Origin: Dicaeum eximium
Lineage: Eukaryota > Chordata > Aves > Passeriformes > Dicaeidae
Direction of reading: 5' to 3'
DNA: 64,000 nucleotides
Assembly (NCBI GenBank): GCA_013396995.1
Contig: VWZP01005851.1
Location: 763,406 to 827,405 of the forward strand
Shown: piece by piece, positions 13,593-25,530 of the stretch
Layout: the number at the start of each line of letters is the position of its first letter
How positions within the stretch are numbered: the first letter of the stretch is position 1
The notes under the pieces: model-generated
The model's database searches: none
Told to the model about the DNA's origin: nothing
What the model saw: the letters and a program-made list of their open reading frames with translations, nothing else
Program-made: the position numbers and the translations under genes

Positions 13593-13758
13593 CTTCCAGT
13601 ACTTAAAGGGGGGCTACAGGAAAGATGGGAAGAGACTCTTTATCAGAGACTGTAGGGGTAAGATGAGGGGTGATGTCTTAAAGCCGAAAGAGGATAAAAT
13701 TATATTAGATATTAGGAAGAAATTCCTTCCTGTGAGGGTGGTGAAACACTGGGCTGTC
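13593..13758 (+). mobile_element. CR1 LINE fragment, 3' untranslated region
   Basis: The sequence follows the CR1 3' region in order: CTTCCAGTACTTAAAGGGGG, then CTACAGGAAAGATGGG, then a block around GACTCTTTATCAG, then TTAGATATTAGGAAGAAATT and GTGAGGGTGGTGAAACACTGG. The true CR1 3' end, which should follow about 150 bases later, is missing; the similarity stops near 13758. Because CR1 copies are normally cut at the 5' end only, the lost 3' end points to a later deletion or rearrangement. It sits immediately before a CR1-like piece in the opposite orientation. Confidence 0.85.
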
Positions 13759-13869
13759 CAACCTCCCTCAGCATCTCCTCCAAAGTCCTATTCTGCAGCC
13801 CACAGCCAGTTTGGTGCCCTTTGCTGGGCTGGCTGCAGGATGCTCCTGTCTCTCATGTAGAGGGGAGTG

Positions 13870-13948
13870 TGGAACTGGACCCAGCACTCATCAGTGCTGA
13901 GCAGAGATGAAGGATCACCCCCCTTGCCCTGCTGGTGATGCTGCCTGG
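13870..13948 (-). mobile_element. CR1-like fragment, opposite orientation
   Basis: GGAACTGGACCCAGCACTC, then GCTGAGCAGAG and AGGATCACC...CTTGCCCTGCTGG, matches the antisense of the CR1 region near the end of ORF2 (typically AACTGGACACAGTACTCC...GAGTAGAGGG...CCTGCTGGCC). It is short and diverged, and lies on the strand opposite to the CR1 piece just upstream. The stretch between the two (13759-13869) could be part of either element or of neither. Confidence 0.6.
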
Positions 13949-15962
13949 AGCAGGTCTGCACGGAGACAATACCTTTATGGGCAACTATAGAAGGCAAAGA
14001 ATCTTTTTGTACTGTTTGCAACACAGGTGAAATAACTCAGGAAGGGCAGAAAGGGTAAAGATGAAAGATGACTTCAACAGCAAGACAGGGCAGGATTTCT
14101 GGAAAAAGATGCAAAAAGGCATTTTCATAAAAAATACATTTGGAATACAGCACTTCAGAAGAAGAGTAGTGATATATAAGAGGGAGGCTGTGACAAGACT
14201 GAGACACACTGATTTTATTGTGATTCAGCATGATATTACAGGAGATGGAAGAGTGATACTCTAAGGAAACTGGGATGACAATCACTGCAGCTGCAAAATT
14301 TTCCCGTGTTTACATGGAAAATAAAGTCCAGTAACTGAGGGAGAAAATTCAAGGCAAAAATGTATAAAGCAAACCTGAGAAATCAAGAAATAAGAAAAAT
14401 ATATTTTCTACATACAAACAAGAAACATGCACATCTTTCCTTGTGAGTTTTACATGGATGTATCAATTTTTCTGCTTCTTTCCTGCTTTCATATAAAAAC
14501 ATCTTGTGGGTCATCCCATTCAACTATTTATGGAGTGTTTGCACTAAAGAGGTGTTCATGATAAATAAATATACACAGTTGATTAAAATCCTGTTTCTCA
14601 AACTGCTGAGCCTTTACTTAGAGAAACCTTACAATAATTATTCTCCATTCATGCAGATAAATCTTCAGGAAATAAAATACAGAAATGTGAAAAAAATGGG
14701 CATATGCAAGCAAACACATTTAACAAATATTTTAATGTTGATTTAACTATTGTTTTGTCTCTAGAGTAAAAGAAGATGACAAACCTCTTCAACTCGCTAC
14801 ACAGTGATCACTTCCACAACTATCTCTCTGATGTCCTCCAAAAGAAGGCCAAATCCTATTAAGGCTTACATAACCACAAATCAATTAGAAATGTATTGGA
14901 ATTACTGAAATTGCTGGTAGAATCACCACACAAATTACGGAAGCTGAGAGTTCTCCTAGGACAGCTTGCCTACTTTCCATGAGATTTAATAATGGCAATT
15001 ATTTGCCATTGCACGAATATAAAAACTGCAGGAACACTGTGTATGTGTAAGGCCACTGGGAGAAGTAAGGTCAGAAGTTACACAGCAAATGTCCCTTATG
15101 AGGACAAAGCTTCTGTAAAGGGAAGTGACTTGCCTGCTGTTAGGATAAAAAAACAGGGGCAGCCCAGCTTCACTGCTGGTTGGGCCTGTGTGCAAGCCTC
15201 AGACACATATTTCTTGCCGAAGCAGCTCCTCATCTATGGTCTGTAGGCTCTTGCAGACTTTCTGATTCAACCAGTATGGTTACCCATAACAATTTCATTA
15301 AAGTATTGCTGTACAGTCTTTTGCTTGTTAGTCTTTCCCCTGGTAGAAGTCTGTATGTTCTGTGCTCCACTCCTAAAACAAACAACATGCAGATAAATAT
15401 GGTGCAAAGCACTTACCACAACTGAAAAATAAACTTCTAACCACAGTGAGGGAGAGGAAAAGAGCTGGGTATTTTGTGGTCCCCAAAGGAAATTGAAATC
15501 TGCTTTCTGTTGGAGACATGCTTCAAAAGATGAAACCAACCAAATGGGGAAAATGTCTCTTTTTCTCGGGTATGTGCACAGCACATATTAAGGGTTGCCA
15601 AAAGTTAAATGGGAAGCACTATTGATATTATTGTCTGTTTGTTATTAAGTAAAAATCATTCAAGCTTTGTTCTCTTCTCCAGTGGATTAAAGAAAGACAT
15701 CACCCTGAATCAGATGTGATCAAGTTTCCTTTTAGCATATCATGCCTTGCTGCAGTACACTTCAGACAGTGGCTGCTGCAAAAAATTTTGTTTAGTGCCT
15801 TGTTTATTACTGTTTTTCTAGTAGACAAATGGTCCCAAATGTAATTTTTTCCCTAAAATTCCAATGGTCCACTATACTTTGAAAGAAAACAGATGATAAA
15901 AACTTCCTTTAAAATTGTATGTTTTCTTTAAGTGACTTCATAAGTAAATTGAAATTCTTTAA
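13949..15962. other. Unannotated AT-rich interval
   Basis: No recognisable gene or transposon. Frames of 60-105 codons occur on both strands in overlapping positions and have no familiar motifs. A splice-acceptor-like TTTTGTCTCTAG occurs at 14753-14764, but every frame after it closes within about 40 bases. Confidence 0.4.
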
Positions 15963-16073
15963 AAGCAAAGAAAGAGAGAAGACAGGAGAAAAGAGAGAAA
16001 GAGAGAAAGGGTGAGCAAATGAAAGAATGACAAAATGAGATAATGTGGGAAGGGAAGGGAAGGGAAGGGAAGA
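15963..16073. repeat. Purine-rich tract ending in (GGGAA)n
   Basis: About 110 bases are dominated by A and G, with GAGA/AAAG runs followed by five GGG runs spaced by AA (16047-16069). The end is a G-quadruplex motif on the plus strand; the whole tract could also form a triplex. It lies about 95 bases upstream of a CR1 3' end on the minus strand. Confidence 0.8.
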
Positions 16074-16165
16074 ATTATGTATATTTTGTGTAGCTGATGA
16101 ATTGATTTGTTTCAAATAAAAATTATTAGTAATTTCTAGACTAGTATTTGTATAAACATTCAGAA

Positions 16166-16260
16166 AGTCACAGAATCACTGAATATACTGAGTTGGAAGG
16201 AGCCCACAAGGATTATCAAGTCCAAGTCCTGGCCCTGCTTGTTCATCCCCAGAAGCATTC
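16166..16260 (-). mobile_element. CR1 LINE, 3' end
   Basis: CACAGAATCACTGAATATACTG, AGTTGGAAGGAGCCCAC and CAAGTCCAAGTCCTGGCCCTGC match the antisense of a CR1 3' terminus (typical AGAATCACAGAAT...GTTGGAAGGGACC...GAGTCCAACTCCTGGCCCTGC). The retrotransposon therefore reads on the minus strand with its 3' end at about 16166. Similarity fades beyond 16260; a decayed continuation to about 16475 is possible. Confidence 0.8.
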
Positions 16261-19200
16261 TAAGAAAATAATTTATATATGTTATTGAACCAGACATTTC
16301 CATGTCTCCACAGACTCGGGAATGATTCATGTCCTTTCCTAATGACAACAATACAGTAGGCTTTTGACCACTAGTGAGCAGAGCTGGCTTGAGCTGGTGA
16401 CCTGGAGATGAAATGTTTACTGCCAATCTCCCGGGCAACCATCTCCCCCTACAGGCACCTTTCAATAAATCTGCCCTTCCTTATTTTCAAAAGACACTTT
16501 GGAAACATGCCATTTGAATCTATTGAGAATACTTCCAAAAATCCTTTTGTTTAAGGCTTGTTTTTTTAAGTATTTTGTGTAAGACAGGCAAAGTTTTCTT
16601 TCCTTAAATTTTAAGTAACTTGCAGATTTTACATGGTTTTATTCCTTTCATTTCTCAATGTCTTATGCCGTAGCCTGTGGCATGGCACTTTGCTGGCAAG
16701 CATTCCTGCATTAGACACTGCTTAGGCACACAAATCCCAGCTGTCATCTCTGCTCCTGGGAGGAACCAAAAGTGCTCTGCATGCTCCCTCCCAGTTTCCT
16801 CTCCCACATTGCCTTACACCCCCCAGGTACCTCCACCTCTGCATACCCTTTATTAAAACTTAATTCTAAGATGAAAAAGAATGATGACATTACAGAATTG
16901 GTCCTGATCTAAACTTCTAAGTACCATTTTAGATAAGGGAGTATGAGAGTAAATTACCCCACCATAGCCCAACACATGCAGTATTATGTGTAGAAACAGA
17001 GAAAATAGTACCTGACCCAAAGCTGTGTTCTTGGAGATCAGCTTAAAATCTCCATGTTAAATATTCCCAGAAGGCAATGCTTATTATTCACATTAGTTTC
17101 ATTCAAAGACATGCCCATCTGTTTGCAAAACTATCATATAAAAACAATGGTTCCCCTTCTCCAAGCCTTGCTCAGGCCTTTGTGAAACCAGTTACTGGTA
17201 GTTTTGTCTGGGTCGAGGAATTCAAAGCAGGACAAAATAAATTCAAATTTAATATGATGAAACACCCAGAATGGAAGCTAAGTGTAGGGTTTTTTCATTA
17301 TTTTTGTTACTCTAAGTGCTGAGAGGATATGCCCACCATATTGGTAAATGCTGTATTGTAATATTCACAATGGATAGTTTCTTTCTTTACATTTCCATAT
17401 ATGCAGAGTAAATTATGTCACTCTGCCCTCAGATTTTACTAGTTTGTATCTTCTAAAGGCGTGGATGAAATACTTAACTGGGGTACAGAGTCAGACACCT
17501 TCTGTTTTGAATATCAGCTACAATTTTAGTAAGTTTGTATTTTGTAACAAATGTAACAAATTCATTTTATATGAGTGATCCACTCACAGCTTTGTCTCTT
17601 GAATCTTCTGTTCCACAGATGTCTAAACAGACCACTGTAACTCAGCATGTCTATGCTGAGGGAGCAGCAATGCTCCTCCTTCCATGTGTGCTCATCCCTT
17701 GGTGGAAGTGGTGAGACACTTTCCCTTATGTTGCAAACACTGGCTCCCATTGCATTTCCTTTGCCAGTTCAGGACCTGTGGTCTGGTCTCATATCACTGC
17801 ATCAGACTTACCCACAGCCACATCTTTGTGTCCTGGTCAAGCTTTTCTGGGCTGACGCAGCTCATCAGCCACTCATGTGCATGCCAGCTCCACACTTGGA
17901 GGATTTGGGTTTGGCTCATGCCTGAAAATCCAAAAAATTTGTTTGACTTTCATTCCTAACAACCACCAGAGTGGGCTGTACACCCCTCCTCTCTGAGGAA
18001 GGCAGTTTTGAGGATATTTAAACTAGAGGGAGAGGAAAGATACCACTTTTCCCTCACATTCCTGTTGAGATGGATGCAGCCTCCCATGGGAGAGGGCATA
18101 AAGGTTCTGTTCTCCTAAACATCTTGGTAACTTGGTGTTCCTTCCTTGCAGCTGGAGGTTAAAATTGCTACCCAAAAACAGCCAAACTCAAAGATTTACC
18201 AACCAATGTTAAGAGCACTGTTGCTGCAACAGGCAAGGTTTGTACCCTATGGTGAGTAGGAACTCAGAGGGACACGGGAACAAGGGGACCAGGAGGACTG
18301 AGGAGAAAGGATGAGCTAGAGCAAAGGGTACTTGTTTTGTTGCCAGCAAGTGGAGACAAGGGAGAGCGTCTGGTGAATGGGAAGTAATTTGGGTGATCTG
18401 ATCTTCCTGGAAAACTCCATTTCCCTCTTTAGAAATTGAGTGGTGATCTCCACCAGATATGCCAGAAACATATGGCCTAATGGCTACCTCTGTGGCTTCT
18501 TTCTGTCTCTCTTTGTGGCTTTCTTCCCCTGTAAGGGGAGCCATCAGCACAGTAGGAGATCTACTACAGTTTGGTTGCTGCTTTCAAGAGGTTACAAGAG
18601 CCAGCAGTGCTCTGGAGCAGGTGATTTTTAGAATATGAGTTGGATTTCTTGGTTTTGGAATAGGCAAATGTACCCAATGCCTTTAATAATAAATATTGAC
18701 ATGGAGATGAGTGGAATACATGCAAACAAAAATAGATTATAATTTTCATCATTGACTGCATAAGGATCGTTTCCATAGTTCCAGGTGACTAATTAATGAG
18801 CCAACTGCAACTCTTGATCCAGGTCCCATTTTGAATGAGATGTGTCAAACTTGGAGGAGAGGACTTTTGAGGATACAATAAACTGTGAATACTGCTGAAG
18901 GAGAGAGTAGGGCCCAGAGAGCAAGGAGGCAATGAAGAACCCTGAACAGTGCTTAAGTGGAGAAGATTTACAAGTTGTTGATCAAGAAAACAAAGAGTAA
19001 TATGGGAAGAAACTTCCACAGGGAAAGTGTGCAGAAATATGAAACACTAAAGATGAATGGGTGGATTACAGGCAATTTTTCAGCTTGACATGCCCATTTT
19101 CATATATGACAACACAACCCAAGGAAAAAACAAAGAAAGAAAATAAAGGAGAACATGACTTGCAGTTACTGGGAGTAATTTTTTAGCTACAGTGAGATGG

Positions 19201-20640
19201 CAGTAAAACAGCAACACAATAAGGATTTTTAAAAATGAAATGTCTTAAATATACCATGCCACAAAAAAGAGCAACAAAAGATGCTGGGATGCCAGCTTTG
19301 AGGAAAAGCAATGAATTTTGCATTTGAGAGGAGAAGCAGGTATTTCATGGAACTGCCTGTGTATATCATGATCAGATGAGGAGTTGAGCAACATAAAGAG
19401 CTTGCTCCAAGCCAGATTTAAGAGGCTGGGGCAATGGCTCTTGTCTGGGCTTGTTAGAAATCATGTACTTGATTGCTCAACAATGCAGTTGTAATTAGAA
19501 GAGTAAAGACAACTCTATGGAACAAGAAAAAATTTAAGAGTTTTATTTATACTCCCCAATGAGATGGTGAAAACTGATGAAGCAGAGCTTGCATTCCTTC
19601 TCACAGGGCATTCATATATGCTCTGTTACAGTGTGGGACTGCAGAGATTTTGAGGCATCCTTACAGACCCATCAGCGGTGATTCTCAAAGATGGTGATGG
19701 AAAGGGGAGAAAAGAGAGTTGGAATCAGTCACATTCACAAGGAATATGAGGAACTTCTCTGATCAGGCAACTCAGCAGGGATCTCTAGCATGGAAGACAG
19801 CTGAAGGGTTTTAAGTGAGCTGCACTAGTGACAAACCATTTCTTTTCCACTCTTGCCTTTCTCCTTTTAAGCAGTATCACAATTGCTTCAGATTTTGCTA
19901 AGTACAGAACAGGCCTGATTTGAGAGGCTAATAGAACCAATGAATTCCTAGCAAGAAAAGGCACAATTTTTAAGAACCATCGTTGTGTTCAGCCCTCAGA
20001 ATTTAATAGACAATTTCCTTGGCTCCCAATTTAGATGTTTCTAGCTGTGCAGTAAGCAGAGACACATAATATTCCTCCTTTCTACAGCACACTTCTGACA
20101 TTTTTTGGCAAGAAGACAAAAGATTGATAAGACAGCAGAAAAAATAAGTTGTCATTTCAGGCAGAAGCTTGGGAAAAACAGCAGGGAAATCTTTCTCTCC
20201 TAGTTGGACAAATCTGGTCAAGGCCCCAAGAGTAATTGCTAAGGTTTCTGAGATGGAAAACAGGAAGCATAACTTTGTTCTTACCTTGTGTCCAGCCATG
20301 AAATTTGTATATTAAAACTGTAAGGTTCTGGCTGGTTGTCTTGCTCTTCTATCCCCATGCAGTCTGTGGATTTTTTGTATGCAGCCTTTTGTAGGTGATT
20401 GAACATAAGAGAATACCAGGCTCTTCCAGGGTGAAGTGGAGTATATTGGTTACCTATTAGTACTTTCTCTCTGCACCCAGTAGGCCTAACAAGGTTCTGG
20501 GCAGTGGCCAAGCTGGAAAGGGGTCTTTGATCCAACATTGCATGTGCCATGAGTTTTCTAGAGAGGTGAGAAGGCTGCTGAGCAGCTTTGGGAAGAGCAG
20601 GCTGCTGCTAGAAACTTTACATGTTTCCAAAAATGGATCC
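16261..20640. other. Unannotated interval
   Basis: Over four kilobases without a supported gene. The longest frame is 113 codons (18209-18550, minus) and has no familiar motif. Two overlapping frames at 17647-17959 read the same DNA in different phases, so at most one could be real, and neither looks like a known protein. Confidence 0.4.
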
Positions 20641-21075
20641 TAGAATCACAGAAGTACAAAGCTGCAAAACACACAGGATCATCTATGCCCTCCTTTTACT
20701 CAGAGGTAGAATGACATTTGACAAGACAGTCTGAACTGGAGGATTATCTTACTTCTTCCAAAAATCTCCAGTGAAGGAAGACTTCTATTCACCTTAGGCT
20801 GCTTCTACCACCTATTTCAATGTTTCTTTAATAAGAATTGCTTTTTCCTAATACATAAATTAAATGACTTTTACTTAATCTGGTTATTTCCTGTCCTAAG
20901 ACTAGTGAACATAGTGAACAACAAATTAATCTTTTTTATAGCTGTTTACATATTAGAAAACTGCCACCATGTACTCCCTCATTTTCAAGACTTCTAGACT
21001 AAACAAACTCACTTCCTCTGACCATTCTCATCGGTCAAATTTCCCTACCCTCAGCTCCTTCTTCCTTCTATTCTT
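20641..21075 (-). mobile_element. Ancient CR1 LINE, 3' region
   Basis: Starting from TAGAATCACAGAA, the sequence follows the antisense of an old CR1 subfamily, with the expected order of landmarks: AAAATCTCCAGTGAAGG, a block like TGCTTTTTCCTAATAC.TAAATTAAAT, GGTTATTTCCTGTCCTA, AGAAAACTGCCACCATGTACTCCCTC, CTTCTAGACTAAACAAACTC and CATTCTCATCGGTCAAATTT. Divergence is high, with many substitutions and small gaps. This style of CR1 is also common in crocodilian and turtle genomes, so the insertion is probably very old. The 3' end is at about 20641. Confidence 0.8.
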
Positions 21076-21529
21076 CTTAGTACATACTTCACATAGGGTA
21101 GTGTCCCGGGGTCCCAAAGTCACTTCACTTCCCTAGGTAAGGTTTGGACTACTTCTCTTCAGAGGAAGAGGAGACAATAACCTCCTACATTTTACAAATG
21201 AAAGTTCTGAAGCTGCACTCCAGAAGTCTTTCCTTTTTTCTGTTACACTGTTCATCTACAATAACTAAAAATAAAATGTAGGTGGGAATTCCAAGGTCCT
21301 CTTTCACCTTGCTGGTGGATGCAAGGATCTTGGTGAACTCTCCTCAAACTGAACTGTAACTGCATAATATATATTGGTCAAATTAATTTTTTTATAACTG
21401 ATCTTCAGTTTTGGTTGATGAACGGAACTGTACTGTAAAAATAGTTTTGCCTCCAGATGGGACAAGATGGTAGAATGACAGAACTAGACTTGAAGTATTT
21501 TGACAAAGTCAGTCAGTCTTGTACTACTT
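21076..21529. other. Spacer between two CR1 copies
   Basis: About 450 bases of AT-rich sequence between two minus-strand CR1 elements. I recognise no gene or repeat. It may include the decayed 5' part of the older copy. Confidence 0.35.
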
Positions 21530-21702
21530 AGAATCATAGAATCATTAAGGATGGACAAGATCTCCAAGATCATCAGATCCAATCTTTGAACAAATACCAC
21601 AGTGCCCACTGAACCATATTGCACAGAACCACATCTGCTTGGCTTTTTAACACTTCCCTAAAGGCTGACTCCACCACTTCCCAGGAAAGCCTGTTTCCAT
21701 GT
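21530..21702 (-). mobile_element. CR1 LINE, 3' end
   Basis: AGAATCATAGAATCATTAAGG followed by GATCTCCAAGATCATCAGATCC, CACAGTGCCCACTGAACCAT and GGCTGACTCCACCACTTCCC is the antisense of a CR1 3' terminus. The element reads on the minus strand, with its 3' end at about 21530, and is cut short at about 21702. It is better preserved than the copy at 20641-21075, so it is probably younger. A 102-codon frame (21619-21927) starts inside it and is a chance frame. Confidence 0.85.
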
Positions 21703-24109
21703 TTATTATTACACTATACTGTCCTATACACCAACGTCACAAACATGCTGCCTGGATTTGCAGTGATTTTCATTTTTTTCCTATTCTCTCCAGCAGTAAA
21801 TTTAACAAAGAAAAATGCAATCTGTCTGTTAATTAAGACAGGAATGACATGTAGCATGTACTTCAATTTTCAGAAAGCTCATGTGTCAAAGAGTAAGAAA
21901 TGGCCACTGATCTTTCAGAGTAACTAAGTAGCACCATAAAAAAAGGATTTCCACAAAGAAAAGCCTATACAAAGTTTGTAGTCTTTATGCAGCTCACCAG
22001 GCTACTTTTACAGGATTTATTTTTGATAAAGGTTTCTCTATTGGAAAAATTCAGGCAATTATACTCTGCCACAGGAAGCAAGTTCAAGATATAGCTACAT
22101 GGAAAGATCCCCAAGGAATATTTTTCAGATCATCAGGCAGTCTTATATTGATTACATGGCTGTCTCAGCAGGGTATTTTGTGCATTTAGAATAGAAGCAT
22201 TCCCTGTAAATGCAGGGATAATAGTGACAGACATTTTTAAGGCAAACTGTTTACCAGAAACAGCCTATGAGAAAAGTACATAATAGACAAAACTGCCCCT
22301 CAGGCAGTTGCTGTGGATTGAAAGAAACTCAGAAGTTTTGGGTGGGTTATTTTTGTACTATTCTGTTCCTTTATTATCCAGGATGAAACTGAGAGATCCA
22401 AGACAAAAGCTGTAAATTTTGGACTTTTTGAGACCTCAAAGGACACCTTGCCTTCCTGTTTAATGAAAGATTTTTTTTGCCAAGTAATTTGTTTCAGACC
22501 ATCTCAAGTATTACCTTGAGTTACCTTACCTATGGCCATGCTGCTAGAGTTCAAGTTGGTTTTTCTGGTAACTGGCTGTCAGAGTCTAGCAAAATGACAA
22601 CCCTGAAGCAGCTGCTAGACACAAAAGCAGAGGAAAAGAGAAGAAACTCTTTTTAAGTCTTGGTGTAAAAACAGGAAGTGTTTCACATTCTGCCCTGGCA
22701 TCTGTGTAGTGTCCATAGTGGTTGGTTTAATTTTGGACATTTTGGTTCAATGAATATGAAAAAAAGGGAGGGAGGGAGGGAGAGAGAGGAAAAATACTCT
22801 AAGCAGAGTATCTTAAAGTAGTAGGAAAGTACCTCAGAAATGCCATGAAAACCTGTTTCAAAAGCAACATATTAAAATGCACAGGTTGATGCCCACTTAC
22901 TGCAGTTGATACTGGGTCTTGTCCTGAGCACACAGACACAGATTTTACTTCATGTGTGACCTAAAAATTTCAAACAACATGAACTAACTAACTCCAGCAA
23001 CACATTGGTGGATGAAGAGGAGCTTTTACATCTTGTTTATGATTAGCTGCTTTAAGAACCTTCAGTAATTTTGGTTTTAACTCTACAACATTGAAACTAG
23101 TAATAGTTTTGTCACTGCCATTAGTAATAAGAGAGGGGGAGAATGATTATTCCATAATTCTGAACTTGGGCAAAGCCTTTGTGTAATAGGTGCATTAAAT
23201 AGGATGGAAAGAGGATGATCTAAAAGCTGTAAATTATTGAGTGCTATCTAATCCTGCATGATTGCTTTTTATTAGAAGCACTTCCTGGAAACTCAGGCAT
23301 TTGTGACCTACTACATCAAGGCCTTCATTTAAAAGACATGAGAGTGGAGAGACTAAAGATAAGGCAGTCAAAGGAGGTTGTATAGTTTCGTCCTCTGTAT
23401 AAGTTGCTCTGTGAAAGCAAAACTCATGCAGTGTCATGAGCTGAGTCTTCATTTCGCAGCCAAAGACATTTCCCACATTTTTCTGTGTTAGCCTTTTATA
23501 TATGTTATCATGATGTTTCTCATAAATGTTATTTATTTGTAGACAAGTTGCCCCCTGATGTTCTACTAAAGAGGCTGGCACACCCAGCAGGACCCCAGTA
23601 AATTCAGCTGCTTTTTGCTAGAACCTCACATGTACATCATCACTGTTTTATCAGAAATTCACATTTGCATGTAGGATAGCAAAAATGTGAACTTGAGTTG
23701 CAATGCTATGCTCAGGTTTCCTTCCACACTCATTAAATTTGCACAAAGGAAACACTAGTGTTCAAACTCAGGCAATTTTGCTTTAGCCACAGACATAATA
23801 CAGTTTACTAAGATTTAAGGTAATGTTATTGAGGGACATTTAACACCAACTGATTTAAAATAGGGCATGAAGGGACTACTAGGCTTTCATGCATCTTTAA
23901 AATACAGTTGTTAGCCTTTTCTCTATGAAGAAACACAATGAAAATATAAATTGTTCCCCCAGGGAGAGATATAAACAAAGAAATTGGACTGGAGTATTAA
24001 TTACAATTGTAACATTAAAAGATAATTAGTGTTTATAAATCAAGGGTGAGGTTTCATGACTGGCTGTGCCTGGTTTCTAAGCAAACCTGGCAACCTCTGT
24101 TGGGCTGTT
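21703..24109. other. Unannotated interval with a GGGA microsatellite
   Basis: No gene recognised. At 22766-22787 there is a (GGGA)n/(GA)n microsatellite that includes four GGG runs separated by single A residues. A 115-codon minus-strand frame (23234-23581) has no familiar motif. A 13-base match to the 3' half of let-7 near 23375 was rejected (see the rejected list). Confidence 0.4.
22766..22787 (+). repeat. (GGGA)n tract, G-quadruplex motif
   Basis: GGG runs at 22766-22768, 22770-22772, 22774-22776 and 22778-22780 with one-base loops, followed by GAGAGAG. This meets the usual four-run rule for an intramolecular quadruplex on the plus strand. Confidence 0.85.
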
Positions 24110-24498
24110 CTGGGGCTGTTCAGCCTGGAGAAGAGAAAGTTGTGTGGAGACCTCATAGCAACCTTCCAGTATCTGAAGGGGGCCTACAGGGAAAGCAGAG
24201 ATGGATCCTTTGTTGGGATCTGTAGTGATAGGAGAAGGAGTAATGGGTAAAAAAGGAAAGAGGGGGAATTTAAGTTAGAAATTAGGAATAAATTTTTTAC
24301 TGTGAGGGTGGTGATGCACTGGAACAGGTTGCCTGGGGGGTTGTGGATGCCCCAGCTCTGGCATTGTTCAAAGCCAGGTTGGATAAGGCCTTGAACAACC
24401 TGGTCTAGTGGGAGGTGTCCCTGCCCATGGCAGGGGGCTTGGGACTTGATGATCTTTAAGGTCCATTCCAACCCCTTTCCATTCTATGATTCTATAAA
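24110..24498 (+). mobile_element. CR1 LINE, 3' end, well preserved
   Basis: This is a 5'-truncated CR1 with an intact 3' terminus. It starts near GGGCTGTTCAGCCTGGAGAA and continues through CTTCCAGTATCTGAAGGGGG, TAGTGATAGGAGAAGGAG, GAAATTAGGAATAAATTTTT, TGTGAGGGTGGTGATGCACTGG, AACAGGTTGCC, AACCTGGTCTAGTGGGAGGT, CTGCCCATGGCAGGGGG and GATGATCTTTAAGGTCCATT, ending in the terminal repeat ATTCTATGATTCTAT. The near-consensus wording makes it the youngest CR1 in the window. The 95-codon minus-strand frame inside it (24184-24471) is a chance frame, as is the plus-strand frame at 24056-24250. Confidence 0.95.
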
Positions 24499-24619
24499 GT
24501 CCCTTTGGGGCTGCCAATCTTCTCCATGTATCATGGTTCTGATGTGCTTATTGTGGATGTCTTTCAGAACATCAAGATCATAAAGTCCAAAACACTGTGT
24601 TTGCCTTCCAAAGGGTAAC

Positions 24620-24733
24620 AGTGGGTTTCTGGGGTCTTTTTTGTGTTTTTTAAGAAAATTTGGGTTTTTTCAGTTTTTTGGTTGGTCTTGTGGCTTTGGT
24701 TTTGATTTTGGGCGTTGGTTTGTTTGGTTTTTT
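24620..24733. repeat. G/T-rich tract
   Basis: A stretch of about 115 bases almost free of C and A on the plus strand: runs of 3-6 T separated by GG and GGG. It lies about 120 bases downstream of the CR1 3' end, but is not part of the known CR1 tail. Low-complexity sequence; no function suggested. Confidence 0.6.
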
Positions 24734-25273
24734 AAAAGAATCTTGTTAAAAAGAAGCTAGAAAATGCAGCTAAGAATGTGATAGTCATGATAATGCAGAA
24801 TTGAGTGCTGAAATCTTGCTACTGGTTCCTTATTTGTCATCTATCAGGTAAACATTGAAAAAGGTTAAAGGGAAGCTGATGTGATTAAATAGCAAAATTG
24901 GGCTCTTTTTTATAGACACAGGATATTCTTCTGAACAGATGAAGTTGTATCCAGGCAAGGAACATACACTGTAAAACACATTCTAGCAGATCTAATACGA
25001 AAACTCAAGTAAGCCAAAAGAGAACAAGAAGCAAATGCCAAAGTACTCGAAAACAAAACTAAATTATTCTAGCCCATTAGGAAGGTGCAAAATACCCTCT
25101 AGACAGTCCAGAAGCTAAATGCCATATCAGTGTGTGATGTACTGGTCTCCTTCTTTTGAAAAGGATATATTAAAACAGTGAAAGTGCAATAAAGATGAGA
25201 ATGGTGCAAAACATCTTCTCCAAGAGGAGCAACTAAATAGCAGTAGTAGCCCTCAGACCCAAAATGAGACAAC
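24734..25273. other. Unannotated interval
   Basis: About 540 bases of A-rich sequence between two CR1 copies in the same orientation. I recognise no gene or repeat in it. Its right part may be decayed sequence belonging to the older CR1 that follows. Confidence 0.35.
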
Positions 25274-25530
25274 TTGGGTGAGATATGATAGATCTCTATG
25301 AAATAATGAGTGGTCTAAAGGAGGATTTAACTTTTTATTGTCTACTCCCATATATAAGGCAGGAGCCATCATACAAAGGCTGTAAGATCCAGGGTTGGAG
25401 TAAACAAAAGGGGATGGTTCTTCATGGGACAAAGATATGCAGCTGTTCTTGTCCGAGGAAAGAGTTCATATGGGCACAAAGACAGGCTGGAGAAGTAGTA
25501 GGAGCAAGGATCCATTGAAGGCTGTTGAAC
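25274..25530 (+). mobile_element. Ancient CR1 LINE fragment
   Basis: GGGTGAGATATGATAGATCT, CTATGAAATAATGAGTGGT, AGTAAACAAAAGGGGATGGT, TCTTCATGGGAC and AAGGATCCATTGAAGGCTGT appear in the same order as in an old CR1 subfamily (typical GATATGATAGAG.TCTATAAAATCATGAG, ACAAACAAAAGGAAGT, CTTCAC.CA and AGGTCCATCGATGGCTGTTAG). It is on the plus strand, highly diverged, and lacks a clear 3' terminus. Two short frames overlap it (25285-25518 and 25437-25646), which I take as chance. The ends are approximate. Confidence 0.7.

Noticed and set aside
15225..15290. GATTCAACCAGTATGG, similar to an old CR1 3' end
   Set aside because: None of the other landmarks of that subfamily is found upstream in order, so the short match is not enough.
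23370..23392. AGGTTGTATAGTT, identical to the 3' half of let-7
   Set aside because: The let-7 seed (GAGGTAG) is missing and no complementary arm is seen nearby, so there is no microRNA hairpin.
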